Assembly (NCBI RefSeq): GCF_003364195.1
Contig: NZ_NXLQ01000005.1
Coordinates: 1-64,000, forward strand
DNA: 64,000 nt
DNA from: Helicobacter didelphidarum
GTDB lineage: Bacteria > Campylobacterota > Campylobacteria > Campylobacterales > Helicobacteraceae
Direction: 5' to 3'
Shown here: one piece after another, positions 47,351 through 57,303 of the stretch
Layout of the letters: the number at the start of each line of letters is the position of its first letter
Position numbering within the stretch: position 1 is the first letter of the stretch
The notes under the pieces: model-generated
What the model was told of the DNA's origin: nothing
The model's database searches: none
The model's input: only the letters and a program-made list of their open reading frames with translations
Translations under genes and position numbers: made by a program

Positions 47351-47950
47351 TTATTTTGTTAATGCTTTGCTTATATCACTTGCTTTTTGCTTAATCTTCT
47401 TATTAATTGCCTCTTGTGCCTCTTTTTCTTTTTGTTGAATATCTTTCTTTAATTCTTCTATTGCATCAAGACTCATTATTTTTTGTGAGATTTCCATGAT
47501 AATTGGATAGCTTTTTGTATCCTTCATATAATCATTAATAGGCGTTTTTAAAAATCCAATTTGAGAAAGAGCATATACAAAAATACATAAAAGCACAAAA
47601 TATTTCAAAGCTGCAAAAACATACCCACCAAAATAATTGACAATTGCTAACTCTGGCATAATAATCACAAATCTACTAATAAATGCCCCGACCACTAAAA
47701 ATGCAATCCAAATACACGAAAGTATAAGAATAAAAGCGAGTGTCCAAATAATTGTTTCATTCTCAAAATCAAGCCCTGCTAACTTCAGATAATGTCCTAC
47801 CTGCAAACAATATTTTGAAGCGATAAAGATTCCAAGAACAATTCCAATTACTCCCATAATTTCATGTATTAAGCCATTCTTTAATCCGCGTATCCCAAGC
47901 AATAAAATGATAATAAGAATGCCTATATCTATATAATTTGCTGTAGTCAT
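47351..47950 (-). CDS. CvpA family membrane protein
   Basis: Inner-membrane protein of 199 residues with about four hydrophobic segments (starting DIGILIIILLLGIRGLKNG) and a charged C-terminal helix. The GLKNGLIHEI motif and following membrane helices are the CvpA signature. In E. coli CvpA is linked to colicin V export and envelope stress. In Helicobacter its role is not known, but the cvpA-lysS-glyA order is conserved. It starts 39 bases after hemC ends. Confidence 0.85.
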   Translation of the reverse strand: MTTANYIDIGILIIILLLGIRGLKNGLIHEIMGVIGIVLGIFIASKYCLQVGHYLKLAGLDFENETIIWTLAFILILSCIWIAFLVVGAFISRFVIIMPELAIVNYFGGYVFAALKYFVLLCIFVYALSQIGFLKTPINDYMKDTKSYPIIMEISQKIMSLDAIEELKKDIQQKEKEAQEAINKKIKQKASDISKALTK

Positions 47951-47989
47951 TGAAATCCCAACTATCTAAAATAAAATTACTATTTTATC

Positions 47990-48973
47990 CTATTTTTTGT
48001 TAATTTCGCTTAAAATTTCATCGACACCTCGATTCTTTAGGGAGTTTATCATGTTTTGTAAAACATATTCTACTTCACCCTTTAAACAAATCTGTTCTTG
48101 AGTAAGCACTTTTGTGGCTTCAAGATTTCCTACAATGCATTCGATCTTTAGCTGATTTTCTTTAAGATTTGTAACATGGATTCCGATTGGTGATTGACAT
48201 CCTCCACCCAAAAGTTGTATAAATGCTCGTTCAATATTACAACATAGTGCACTCTCTTTATGATGCAACGATTCCAATACTTTGTAGATTGCTTGATCGC
48301 GAAAATTTGGAGAGTATTTTGGATCACGACATTCTAACCCCAACGAACCTTGTGCCATAGCTGGAATCATCTCGTTTGTTTCAAGATGAATAACAAAAGG
48401 TATTTCATGTGCTATTCCCAATCGTTTTAGTCCCGCAGCAGCGAGGATAATTGCGTCAAATTCCCCATTTTTGAGTTTTTGCAATCTTGTTTGCACATTT
48501 CCTCTAAGACTTTGTGTATCAATATCGGAACGAATTTTGTGTAACTGCATACTTCTTCGTAGTGAAGTTGTCCCAACTTTTGCATTTTTGGGTAGAGATT
48601 CTATGTTTGGATACTTTTCACTCACAAAGCAATCTCTTGGATCTTCTCTTTTTGTGATACTTGCCAACATAAGTTGTGGTTCAATGATGACAGGCATATC
48701 TTTGAGTGAATGCACAGCAAAATCAATATTTCCACAAAGAAGTTCATTCTCTAATTCTTTCGTAAAAAGTCCCTTTCCACCAATTTTTGCTAAGGGCGCA
48801 TCTAAAATTTTATCCCCTTTTGTTTTAATACTTTTTAACTCTACACCGATACCTTGAGATTCTAACCGTTCTTTAATATGATTTGCCTGCCAAAGAGCCA
48901 ACATTGAACCTCGTGTTCCAAGTATTAGAGGAGTTTTAGCTAATTCATCTTTATATCGTTGTGCGATATTCAT
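47990..48973 (-). CDS. hemC: hydroxymethylbilane synthase (porphobilinogen deaminase)
   Basis: Polymerises four porphobilinogens to hydroxymethylbilane in heme synthesis. 327 residues. LGTRGSMLALWQA at the N-terminus, HSLKDMP, the LRRSMQLHKIR Arg cluster, RGNVQTRLQKL, and the dipyrromethane-cofactor Cys in LLGGGCQSPIG near residue 242 are all present. First gene of the minus-strand cluster. ATG 48973 is preceded by AAGGAATATA. Confidence 0.97.
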   Translation of the reverse strand: MNIAQRYKDELAKTPLILGTRGSMLALWQANHIKERLESQGIGVELKSIKTKGDKILDAPLAKIGGKGLFTKELENELLCGNIDFAVHSLKDMPVIIEPQLMLASITKREDPRDCFVSEKYPNIESLPKNAKVGTTSLRRSMQLHKIRSDIDTQSLRGNVQTRLQKLKNGEFDAIILAAAGLKRLGIAHEIPFVIHLETNEMIPAMAQGSLGLECRDPKYSPNFRDQAIYKVLESLHHKESALCCNIERAFIQLLGGGCQSPIGIHVTNLKENQLKIECIVGNLEATKVLTQEQICLKGEVEYVLQNMINSLKNRGVDEILSEINKK

Positions 48974-49457
48974 TATATTCCTTCATCTCAAATTTCATTA
49001 AAATTATCATAACATAATATTTTTAAAATTTTATTATCACTTTCTAGTTTTTCTTTTTTATACAGAATATCTCTTGCAATGCGGAATTTTTGTGATTAAA
49101 AATATTTTTATTAAATAGGTATATTCAAACATTCATATAAATTTCTTTATATATTAAGTTATAATTCTATGATTCAAAATTGTAACTATTTATTATTTAT
49201 AAAAAAATATACTTTTATCAAAATAGTAAAGATTTTTATAAAGACTATGAAATACATAGATATGATAACTAGGTAGAAATTATGCAATATATTTATCAAT
49301 AAATCTAAGATTATTAAAAATGGAATCTATAAATATTCTTAATGGCTTAAACACCAGAGATTTATTCTTATTTTGTAAATTTGTATAATTTTTACTTTAT
49401 TTTTTTTATGGATTCTTTAGAATCTTCAATGAATGGATTTATTAAGGAATATTAGGA
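48974..49457. other. 484-bp gap between divergent hemC and the histidine kinase gene
   Basis: Very AT-rich with no ORF I can support and no obvious structured RNA. It should contain the promoters for hemC (minus) and the kinase (plus). AAGGAATATTAGGA lies just before ATG 49458, and an AGAATCT word lies at 49419-49425. No response-regulator gene is present here. Confidence 0.5.
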
Positions 49458-50738
49458 ATGTGGAGAAGTACTTCGATTTTTTTTCAGATTAGCCTACTTT
49501 TTGCATGTGCACTTATCAGCTTTTTGGCTGTTGCATTCTTTTACGGAAAAATTCAACCAAGCTTGGAAAGCATCAGACAATATAATACAATCGTTAGTGC
49601 AATTAGCAAAATGCGACAATTTAATGCAAGTCTAAATGACATACGATGGTTCTTGGAAGAAGAAAACTTCCATGAACTGGATTTAACAGAAGAAGAAAAG
49701 GCACGATTTATTTCTAACACACAAATCCCAAAAATTGGTGGCTTCAATATTAGCGTGATTCAAGAAGATGATAATATTTTTATTGCACTACGTACACAAA
49801 AAGACTTTATCATATATCAAGATCCTATAATATTTAGTTGGTCTAAATATTCTGCAATCACTATTTTAGGGGCAACAATCCTTGTGGTAATTTATATTAT
49901 GCTTATGAAGCGGCTGATTCCGCTTAATCATATCAAATCAGAGATTATTAATATGACGAGGGATAATGTATTTCGTAAAATTACTCATGGTGAAAATAAC
50001 CAAGATGAAATTGGTGAAGTCGTGCGTGAATTTAATCGCTCTATTGCCAAAATCAATGCTGTGGATGAATCGCGTATGCTTTTTTTACGATCTATTATGC
50101 ATGAACTTAAAACTCCCATTACGAAAGGAAGAATTGTTGCTGAAATGGTAACTAACGATAAACAGAAACAGCGATTATGTAGTGTTTTTGAGCGTCTAAA
50201 TACATTAATTAATGAATTTGCAAAAATAGAGCAATTAGCAAGTAAAAACTATAATGTTCAAAAAACTGAAATTTTAGTAACTGATATGATTAATGAAGTG
50301 ATGAATATGCTTTTAATTGACCAAAACAATCAAAATATTATCACACTTAATCACCACAATGATCTGATTAAAGCAGATTTTGATCTCTTTGCTTTAAGTA
50401 TAAAGAATCTTGTAGATAATGCAATAAAATATAGCGAAGATTCAAAAGTTATCATAGAAACAAATCGTAATGATATTTCAATTAAAAATAAAGGAGAACC
50501 ACTAAAGCTAAATATTAATGAATATTTTAAACCTTATTTCAAAGATATAAAAAATCCACTTTCACAAGGTTTTGGACTTGGAATGTATATTATAAAAAGC
50601 ACACTTGAAGCACAGAATTTTGACTTATCCTATAAATATGAAAATGGTTACAATACTTTTATCATTCATAATTGTATTATTGAGAATTTTTGTATTCTAC
50701 AAAAGAATGATACCCACACTATTAAGAATAAAAATTAA
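49458..50738 (+). CDS. sensor histidine kinase, ArsS-like, without adjacent response regulator
   Basis: 426-residue membrane sensor: helix 1 near residues 8-30, a periplasmic loop of about 100 residues, helix 2 near 135-155, then HAMP, dimerisation and ATPase domains. The phospho-accepting His215 is in MHELKTPITKGR. N-box NLVDNAIKYSE and G-box GFGLGMYI are intact. It resembles H. pylori ArsS (acid sensing) in layout, His position and the TPITKGR motif. ArsS is normally beside arsR; none is here, so the partner must be elsewhere. The name is withheld because similarity was judged by eye. Confidence 0.8.
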   Translation: MWRSTSIFFQISLLFACALISFLAVAFFYGKIQPSLESIRQYNTIVSAISKMRQFNASLNDIRWFLEEENFHELDLTEEEKARFISNTQIPKIGGFNISVIQEDDNIFIALRTQKDFIIYQDPIIFSWSKYSAITILGATILVVIYIMLMKRLIPLNHIKSEIINMTRDNVFRKITHGENNQDEIGEVVREFNRSIAKINAVDESRMLFLRSIMHELKTPITKGRIVAEMVTNDKQKQRLCSVFERLNTLINEFAKIEQLASKNYNVQKTEILVTDMINEVMNMLLIDQNNQNIITLNHHNDLIKADFDLFALSIKNLVDNAIKYSEDSKVIIETNRNDISIKNKGEPLKLNINEYFKPYFKDIKNPLSQGFGLGMYIIKSTLEAQNFDLSYKYENGYNTFIIHNCIIENFCILQKNDTHTIKNKN

Positions 50739-50771
50739 TTGTAATATTTAAAAAGTTTTAATACAAGAGAT

Positions 50772-51482
50772 TCAAAAAGGAAAATCTATTGATTTTTCTT
50801 CTCCACGAAAAATGCAATATATCTTAGAATCTTTACGATATAAAAATGCACCCTCCAACATGTATGGCCAGAAGAAATCTTTTTCATCTTTTGGCACGAT
50901 ACCATGGCAAAAACAGACAATAGCAATTAAAAAAGTGTCGTGCGTAACAAATATTTCCATACCATTGTTGTGTGTAAAATTGTTAATGCCTTGAAATATT
51001 TGATTATCTTGTTTAAAATTTTGCTCTCGAAAAATATATGAAAAAAGTATTTTCATTGTTTCATGAATATCCTTCATGCCTTGTAGTTTTTCACCTCTTA
51101 TAAATGTAGCCATAATCCAATAAGGTGAATATTTTAAAAATAATTCCCTTGCAAGAGACATATCACTAATGTAAGAATCTGTAAGAATATTAGTAGAGTG
51201 AATTGCAAGATTTTTCTTTGTGCTTTTTTCATATCCGGAAGCAATACCTTTTGCAGTTTGCACACATCGCTCAATAATACTTGTATGAATGCAATTAATA
51301 TCAAACTTACAATATTTTCCAAAGTGTTCTGCCATTACCTCGCCTTCGCGTGTAAGCAATACATTCTCACCCATATCATTTGGCGGTATTTTATCACGCA
51401 AAGAATGCCTGAGAATCATTTTTGCATTTTGAGGACATATCGCTGCACTTTTTGCAAATCCCTCATAAATTGTGTTTATCAT
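50772..51482 (-). CDS. histidine phosphatase superfamily protein
   Basis: 236 residues. The nucleophilic His is in MILRHSLRDK (residues about 22-31), where the usual RHG is RHS. RCVQTAKGI carries the second Arg, and the general-acid region is VTHDTFL near residue 180. This is the arrangement of clade-2 or PGM-like phosphatases. No signal peptide, so likely cytoplasmic. Substrate unknown. It follows lptD on the same strand after 11 bases. Confidence 0.75.
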   Translation of the reverse strand: MINTIYEGFAKSAAICPQNAKMILRHSLRDKIPPNDMGENVLLTREGEVMAEHFGKYCKFDINCIHTSIIERCVQTAKGIASGYEKSTKKNLAIHSTNILTDSYISDMSLARELFLKYSPYWIMATFIRGEKLQGMKDIHETMKILFSYIFREQNFKQDNQIFQGINNFTHNNGMEIFVTHDTFLIAIVCFCHGIVPKDEKDFFWPYMLEGAFLYRKDSKIYCIFRGEEKSIDFPF

Positions 51483-51493
51483 TTTTTCTCCTA

Positions 51494-54010
51494 TTATTGT
51501 TGTGATCTCTCTTCAACTTTTGGTCGCAATCTATATGTATAATTAAAGCTTGTTAATGGAACAAATTTAAACTCTGCTCGCACATATATATTATCAATGA
51601 TACTTACAGAGTTACCTTGCGAAAGAATTGGGGTTCTATTACTACCAGCTTTTATCCCAACACCAAAGCACTTAATATCCTTATACACACCAAATCCAAT
51701 ATTAATAATATTTTTGGACTTAAAATCATAAGCAATATCTGCCACAAAGCCAAAATATCCCAAATCCCCTCTAAATGAAGCACTCAAATAATTTGTTGCA
51801 TCAACAGATTGAAAAGTTAAGGTTGTTGGGTCATTTTTCCACATTGTATCATCTCTTTTAAGATAATACGAAATACTTGCTGCATAAGAATCTTTGATAT
51901 AACTTGCATTCAAACCAACTTCTGTAAAGCTGTTATAAAACCATGAATAAAAAACACTTGCATTCAAATAAAGTCCAGAAATTGGTGAAGTTCCTATTTT
52001 ATTTTCCATTGGAATCTTTAAATACGAAATTGGATCGTTAAAATTAAAAGATTGTGTAAGTTTCCAATAAAATATCTCATTACCTTTGTTATTATAAATA
52101 TAGTTTGCCAGATTTATATCAAGTCGCTTTAGTGTTTGATTTAAACCACTAAAGATAGATGGGTCCCATATATCTTCACCATTTTGTATCCTCTCTAATT
52201 GTGAGGTGCTAAGGTTTGCAAAACCTTGCAATATACTCTTATTAATTATACCATTTGAAAAAAATGCAGATTCAATAGGAGAATTAAAAATAATTGAAGT
52301 TTGCAAAGAATGAAAGAATTTATTATACTTTTTCCCTATATCACTATTAAGAGAAATCCGATAATTGAGATATGCATAATTTCCAACTTGTCCATTAAGC
52401 TGTGTTGGTGTTTGTGAATTTATTCCAGAATAAACTTTTGTATTCTCTGTATTGACTGCATAAATATTTCCTGCATAGGCATTCAACCATGCACCAATGG
52501 AGAAATACTTATTTAAAAATGAGAATTGCATACCCACTGGTAGTGAAATTTCGCTTGATAAATATGAGAAACCTTGTTGCCTTGAACCATATTTCATTTG
52601 ATAGTTAAATGAGTAAAGCAACTCTTTAATAAACAATGTTCCCATATATTTATGATATTGAATATGGGGTAAATCTTGAATGGTAGTTGCATTAACTGGA
52701 GAATACAGATTCAGATAATAACGCATATTCACTCCGAAATAATGGTGTGTTGTTTGTGCAAAAAGATTGATTTTTGAAGTATAATGTGTCGTGTTAAGAT
52801 AATAGCGAATATCATTCAGACGCATATAATCAATATCATTCATGAATGCAAAATCAAAAAACATACCATTGTCAAGTTTTGTTTTTGCTCCAAAGTATTT
52901 TTGAATTACATTTCGCTTGCTATGTTTAAAATCAAAACCATATACATGCTGATTAAGTGCATTAAATCTTTGCATATAGCTATTAAAATTGTAAAAGTAT
53001 TTAAAATTTAGTAAATACTTATCATTACTAGAATCAACTGCCCTAAATTCAAAATTCATTCCTACACCTTTTGATGTTCTTATTTGAGGGCTAAGAGTCA
53101 TATCCCAAAAGTTTTGCACTGCAATATAATATGGTTGAATATATGCAAAACCATCAGTTCCAGAACTACCTAATGTTGGGTAGAGGAATCCGCTTGTGCG
53201 TTCATTTTCTAAAGAAAATCGTAAATAAGGTGAGTAAAATACAGGAATATCACCAATATAAATTTTTGGATGCCAAAGAGCTAGAGTTTTATTTTCTTGA
53301 CTATAATATCCGCGTGATGCATTAATTCTCCAAGCAGGATTAGTATAAGAACAACCAGATACTATTGAATGAGCAAATCGATAGGTCATTTTTTGCTGAT
53401 TTGCACTTTCCGCATTTGTCCAGATACCTGTTTTTGTATCTTGAATGTAAAATGGACGAATAATGCCAAAATTGATATTAAGATAAATTGTAGCTTGTTG
53501 TGTATAAACTGAGAGTGTATCACCCTTATAGATTCTCACATGTCCCTGCAATCTAGCCTGTCTCAATGTGGGATTATAAATAATTTTATCAGCAATAATA
53601 TATGCATCTTTATTTTTTAAAATCGCATTTCCATGAATTACCATATAGTTATCATAGTGTTCAATATTTTCACCCAAGAGTTCAAAAAGTTTTGTTTGAT
53701 CTGTATCTCTTTTCTCTACACCTGTTTTGAGATTTTTACTCATGTCATTTTTTTCTTTTTCCGTAAGTTTTTCTTTTGGTTGATTATCTTCCAATAAAGA
53801 TTCTTGATTTGTTGAAGGTGTAGTGATTAGTTGTTTATTTTTATGATCATAAAAATATGGATTAGTAGATTCTGAAATAAGTGGTGAATTGTTCATAGAA
53901 TTTCTATTATCTATTTTTTTTGCAGAATCCATGCTTTGAGCAAAAATAAAAAGCTGTGAAATAAATACAATAATAACAAAAGTAAAAAAAAATCTAATTA
54001 GAGACAACAA
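51494..54010 (-). CDS. lptD: LPS-assembly protein LptD
   Basis: Outer-membrane protein that inserts lipopolysaccharide into the outer leaflet. 838 residues. Signal peptide FFFTFVIIVFISQLFIFA at the N-terminus, an Asn/Lys-rich stretch, the OstA/LptA-like jellyroll domain (about 115-230, IIADKIIYNPTLRQARLQGHVRI) and a large barrel. It ends LTSFNYTYRLRPKVEERSQQ. The first bases overlap the upstream RDD gene by 17. The lptD-RDD-purD order is also found in H. pylori. Cysteines needed for folding are sparse, as usual for Campylobacterota. Confidence 0.9.
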   Translation of the reverse strand: MLSLIRFFFTFVIIVFISQLFIFAQSMDSAKKIDNRNSMNNSPLISESTNPYFYDHKNKQLITTPSTNQESLLEDNQPKEKLTEKEKNDMSKNLKTGVEKRDTDQTKLFELLGENIEHYDNYMVIHGNAILKNKDAYIIADKIIYNPTLRQARLQGHVRIYKGDTLSVYTQQATIYLNINFGIIRPFYIQDTKTGIWTNAESANQQKMTYRFAHSIVSGCSYTNPAWRINASRGYYSQENKTLALWHPKIYIGDIPVFYSPYLRFSLENERTSGFLYPTLGSSGTDGFAYIQPYYIAVQNFWDMTLSPQIRTSKGVGMNFEFRAVDSSNDKYLLNFKYFYNFNSYMQRFNALNQHVYGFDFKHSKRNVIQKYFGAKTKLDNGMFFDFAFMNDIDYMRLNDIRYYLNTTHYTSKINLFAQTTHHYFGVNMRYYLNLYSPVNATTIQDLPHIQYHKYMGTLFIKELLYSFNYQMKYGSRQQGFSYLSSEISLPVGMQFSFLNKYFSIGAWLNAYAGNIYAVNTENTKVYSGINSQTPTQLNGQVGNYAYLNYRISLNSDIGKKYNKFFHSLQTSIIFNSPIESAFFSNGIINKSILQGFANLSTSQLERIQNGEDIWDPSIFSGLNQTLKRLDINLANYIYNNKGNEIFYWKLTQSFNFNDPISYLKIPMENKIGTSPISGLYLNASVFYSWFYNSFTEVGLNASYIKDSYAASISYYLKRDDTMWKNDPTTLTFQSVDATNYLSASFRGDLGYFGFVADIAYDFKSKNIINIGFGVYKDIKCFGVGIKAGSNRTPILSQGNSVSIIDNIYVRAEFKFVPLTSFNYTYRLRPKVEERSQQ

Positions 54011-54548
54011 TGGTTTTACTCATCTTATCATAAAATGTACGAGCAAATTTATCTATAAATGCAGGTATAAAGCCAATTAATAAAGCAGTTCCAAACAAAT
54101 ATTTCAAAATAGATCGCTTCATGCAAATATGTAATGAAGGTTTATCAAAATTTTGTGCATTTACAACTTTGATTTTCAAAATAATTTGTCCAAGTGTTGC
54201 CCCATAACGATATACAAATAAAAAGTTATAAATAATCTCTAACCCGGCACATATTACCATATAGAGAAGTAATATGTCTAAAGCATTCTTACTATTTTTA
54301 CGAATCTCCTCAAGCACAGCACCATTATCAGGCGTAGTATTTAAATTGATTTCCCTATGTTGAGATTTATATGATTGCAACAAGACTTCATTTGCCATAG
54401 CAATTTTGTCTTTTTGTTCATTTGAAACTAAGAGTGCGAGTAAAAGAAAAATAATTAGCATATCAATTAAATATGCACCAATTCGTGTGATAATGGGTGC
54501 AATACTAATATTTTCACGATAGAGATCGTTTTCTAGTCGAGTATCCAT
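53994..54548 (-). CDS. RDD family membrane protein
   Basis: 184 residues with an RDD domain: ITRIGAYLIDMLIIFLLLALL contains the Arg of the first motif and an Asp, a second membrane segment near ICAGLEIIYNFLFVYRYGATLGQIILK follows, and the domain ends TYPE LFGTALLIGFIPAFIDKFARTFYDKM. Function is unsettled (possible transporter). It is translationally overlapped with lptD. A 30-base gap separates it from purD. Confidence 0.88.
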   Translation of the reverse strand: MDTRLENDLYRENISIAPIITRIGAYLIDMLIIFLLLALLVSNEQKDKIAMANEVLLQSYKSQHREINLNTTPDNGAVLEEIRKNSKNALDILLLYMVICAGLEIIYNFLFVYRYGATLGQIILKIKVVNAQNFDKPSLHICMKRSILKYLFGTALLIGFIPAFIDKFARTFYDKMSKTIVVSN

Positions 54549-54578
54549 AGTGCCTTCTTAAATATTTTTAGAATTTTA

Positions 54579-55922
54579 CTATATATTTTTTAATGCTTGA
54601 TAGCCAATATCTTTGCGATAATGTTTGCCTTCAAAATCAATACATGTGGCAAGTTTATAAGCATTGTCTCGTGCTTCTTGTATATTTTTTCCTTTTCCCA
54701 GCACGACAACAGCCCTTCCGCTATTAGCATATAAGATTCTATCTTTGAGGGTTGTATTAGCAAAAATAAAATGTCCAATTTCAGAATCTTTATTTTGTAA
54801 TGTAGAATCTACATCTTTACAGGAATCTTGAAATGTAATTTTTGCAGGATAATTCTCTGACTTAAAATTCTGTGCATAATCACTACTTGATAGAACAACA
54901 CATACGCAATATATATCATAAAATTCAATGGTATCAATTTTCTCGCCTTTTGCAAAAGAAGAGAGAATTTTAAAAAGAGGAGTCTTTAATGTTGGCAATA
55001 AAACTTCACATTCTGGATCACCAAAACGAACATTATATTCCAGTAAATAAGGCTCATTTTTTACTATCATAATACCAGCAAAAAGCACACCTTGATAGGG
55101 TTGCCCCATATTTTTAAGTGTTTGAAATGTTGGAGTAAGAATTTTATTTTTAATTTTTTCTTCCAAATCATCATTATAAAGATTCTTAGGAAGTTTTGTA
55201 TAAGCCCCCATACCTCCTGTATTTGGTCCTTTATCACCATCAAACAATCTTTTATGGTCTTGACATGCAGGTAAAACCACATAATCATCTCCATTGCTTA
55301 ATGCAAAGACAGAAAGCTCATAGCCATCAAGAAACTCTTCAATGATAACCTTTTTTCCAGAATCGCCAAAAAGTTTGCCCTCCAACATTTCTTGTAGTTT
55401 TTCTTTTGCCTCTGTTTTAGAATCTAAAATCAGAACACCTTTTCCACCACATAATCCATTTGCCTTAAGAACTATTGGGAGAGGGAGAGATTCTATAAAT
55501 GCAAAACCCTCTATTATATTTTCAAGCATAATCTCCCTATATCGTGCAGTAGGCACATGAATATTTGAAATAAATTCTTTCATATATGCCTTTGAACCTT
55601 CAAGTTGTGCATTTGCAAGACTTGGACCAAAAACGGGTATTCCATGCAATCGTAAAAAATCGCTAATACCATCCATAAGCGGTGCTTCAGGACCAATGAC
55701 AACAAGAGCAATATAATTTTCTTGAATTACTTGCAGTAATTCATCATGATTTTTATAAGTCAAGCTTTTTGCATTCAAATAAAGTGTCGCTGCGGGATTT
55801 TGCGGGGCAAAAAAAATATCACCGACTTCTTTATCCTGTTGTAGGGCAAGAGCAATTGCATACTCTCTCCCACCATTGCCAATAATTAAAACTGATTGCG
55901 GTAGAGTTCTTGTGTGTTGCAA
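54579..55922 (-). CDS. purD: phosphoribosylamine-glycine ligase
   Basis: ATP-grasp enzyme joining glycine to phosphoribosylamine, step 2 of purine synthesis. 447 residues. SVLIIGNGGREYAIAL at the N-terminus, FSGLPxF-like FGPSLANAQLEGSKAYMKEF, the ATP-binding KANGLCGGKGV and the NVRFGDPECE metal segment are present. The start is a TTG at 55922 with AAGGAAAATT just upstream; no ATG is better placed. First gene of the purD-RDD-lptD-phosphatase group. Confidence 0.95.
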   Translation of the reverse strand: MQHTRTLPQSVLIIGNGGREYAIALALQQDKEVGDIFFAPQNPAATLYLNAKSLTYKNHDELLQVIQENYIALVVIGPEAPLMDGISDFLRLHGIPVFGPSLANAQLEGSKAYMKEFISNIHVPTARYREIMLENIIEGFAFIESLPLPIVLKANGLCGGKGVLILDSKTEAKEKLQEMLEGKLFGDSGKKVIIEEFLDGYELSVFALSNGDDYVVLPACQDHKRLFDGDKGPNTGGMGAYTKLPKNLYNDDLEEKIKNKILTPTFQTLKNMGQPYQGVLFAGIMIVKNEPYLLEYNVRFGDPECEVLLPTLKTPLFKILSSFAKGEKIDTIEFYDIYCVCVVLSSSDYAQNFKSENYPAKITFQDSCKDVDSTLQNKDSEIGHFIFANTTLKDRILYANSGRAVVVLGKGKNIQEARDNAYKLATCIDFEGKHYRKDIGYQALKNI

Positions 55923-56298
55923 AATTTTCCTTTTATATTCATAGTTTAAGATTTAATAAAACTAAAATTTTCGATATTGCAATTTAGATTAATTTTTAAC
56001 TTTATTAAATATTAAAATCTGAAATACCCAAAAGAACGTTACTCTTGTATATTGTGTAAGCCCAACAAAAGCTACAACAGATAGGGCTTTATTTGCTAAT
56101 TAGGCGACAGGTCCTAAAATGCATAGCATTTTTCACTATTATTCATAGAACAGAGATGTCGGCACACATAGCGTATGCAACCCAAAAAATAATTTTAAAT
56201 AGACTACCAATTTTGAAAAGAGAAACACGAAACTTTCAGATATGTAGAATTATAGCAAATTTTTTGATAAAATGAGATGATTAATTATAAGGATAAAG
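55923..56298. other. 376-bp gap between divergent purD and rluD
   Basis: No protein-coding frame that I can support. It contains the rod-foldable segment described separately (56045-56180), a TAAAAT at 56013-56018 and a second at 56268-56273. The latter would suit the downstream pseudouridine synthase, whose ATG at 56299 follows AAGGATAAAG. Confidence 0.5.
56045..56180 (+). ncRNA. candidate structured non-coding RNA
   Basis: Pairing seen on the plus strand: 56045-56051 with 56174-56180 (7 bp, one G-U), 56053-56057 with 56164-56168, 56060-56062 with 56161-56163, giving a rod. The interior holds a hairpin AAAATGC-ATA-GCATTTT (56116-56132) and a TTAGG/CCTAA hairpin (56100-56104 with 56113-56117). 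AAGCCC (56058-56063) can alternatively pair with GGGCTT (56084-56089). The G-U pair favours plus orientation. Length and rod shape recall 6S RNA, but no diagnostic sequence was confirmed. Confidence 0.35.
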
Positions 56299-57273
56299 AT
56301 GCAAATACTTTACTCTTTTTGTATTTTACATGATTTTTCTCGTTTAGATTTTGCTTTAAGCGAAATTTTAGATATATCTCGTTCACAAGTAAGTCAATGG
56401 ATAGAAAAAAATCTTGTGGCAGTAAATGGATTAGTTGCTAAAAAAAGTAGAGTGCTTAAAAAAGGAGAGGTAATTACTATTTCTGGCGTTAAACAGAGAA
56501 AAGATTGTCAAAACTTAGAACTGCTGAAAGAAATTTCCATAGAGATTATCCATGAAACAAATGACTATATCATACTAAATAAACCACGAGATTTAGTTGT
56601 CCATCATGCTCCAAGCGTAAAGGGTATTACACTTACAGATTATCTCAAAGTGCATAATTATGAACTATCTACAATAAGTGGCGAAAATCGTTTTGGTATT
56701 GTCCATAGGCTTGATAAGGATACAAGCGGGGCTATTTTAGTCGCAAAAAATAATGAATCTCACTTAAAATTCTCAAATATGTTAAAAAATCGCACAATGG
56801 GAAGAATCTATATTTGCGTCATTAATTCCCCATTAAAAGAGAATGTAATTATAGAATGTTTTTTGGGACGCAATCCAAATGATCGTTTAAAAATTACAAA
56901 ACTTGATAAAACAAAATTCCCACAAGCACGAGATTCTAAAAGTGAGTTTAGAAAGATTATGCAAAGTAAAAATGGGCAATATGAGCTTATTGGAGTGCGA
57001 CTTTATAGCGGTAGGACACACCAGATTCGCGCACATTTGAATGTGTTGCAACGGTATATTTATGGGGATATGCTTTATAGTCCAGAAAAATTAGCAAAAG
57101 ATTATAAAACAAAAATGTTACTTCATGCACAACTTCTTTATTTTGAAGAAAATGTTTTTATTGCAAAAATACCTAAAGATTTGGTAAAATTCCTAGAAGA
57201 AAACTTTTTAGATTATCAAAATGTGCTGGAATCACACTTAACAAAATGGCAAAATGAATTGCGTTCTTATTGA
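56299..57273 (+). CDS. RluD-family 23S rRNA pseudouridine synthase
   Basis: 324 residues. The N-terminal S4 domain (about 10-75, LSEILDISRSQVSQWIEKNLVAVNG) is followed by the synthase domain with the catalytic Asp in RFGIVHRLDKDTSGAILVAK. SGRTHQIRAHL is the other hallmark. Genes at this position in H. pylori are RluD-like and may modify positions 1911-1917 of 23S rRNA; the exact target is not decided by sequence. It starts a plus-strand cluster whose order (rluD-FnIII-trmB-ftsE-ftsX-envC-like) matches H. pylori. Confidence 0.93.
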   Translation: MQILYSFCILHDFSRLDFALSEILDISRSQVSQWIEKNLVAVNGLVAKKSRVLKKGEVITISGVKQRKDCQNLELLKEISIEIIHETNDYIILNKPRDLVVHHAPSVKGITLTDYLKVHNYELSTISGENRFGIVHRLDKDTSGAILVAKNNESHLKFSNMLKNRTMGRIYICVINSPLKENVIIECFLGRNPNDRLKITKLDKTKFPQARDSKSEFRKIMQSKNGQYELIGVRLYSGRTHQIRAHLNVLQRYIYGDMLYSPEKLAKDYKTKMLLHAQLLYFEENVFIAKIPKDLVKFLEENFLDYQNVLESHLTKWQNELRSY

Positions 57274-57303
57274 TTAAGTTAAAATTAAGGAGTAAATATC
57301 AGA

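Noticed and set aside
48974-49457. Possible small gene or RNA in the gap upstream of the histidine kinase
   Set aside because: Only AT-rich sequence with short hairpins of the common AGAATCT type; nothing supports a gene.
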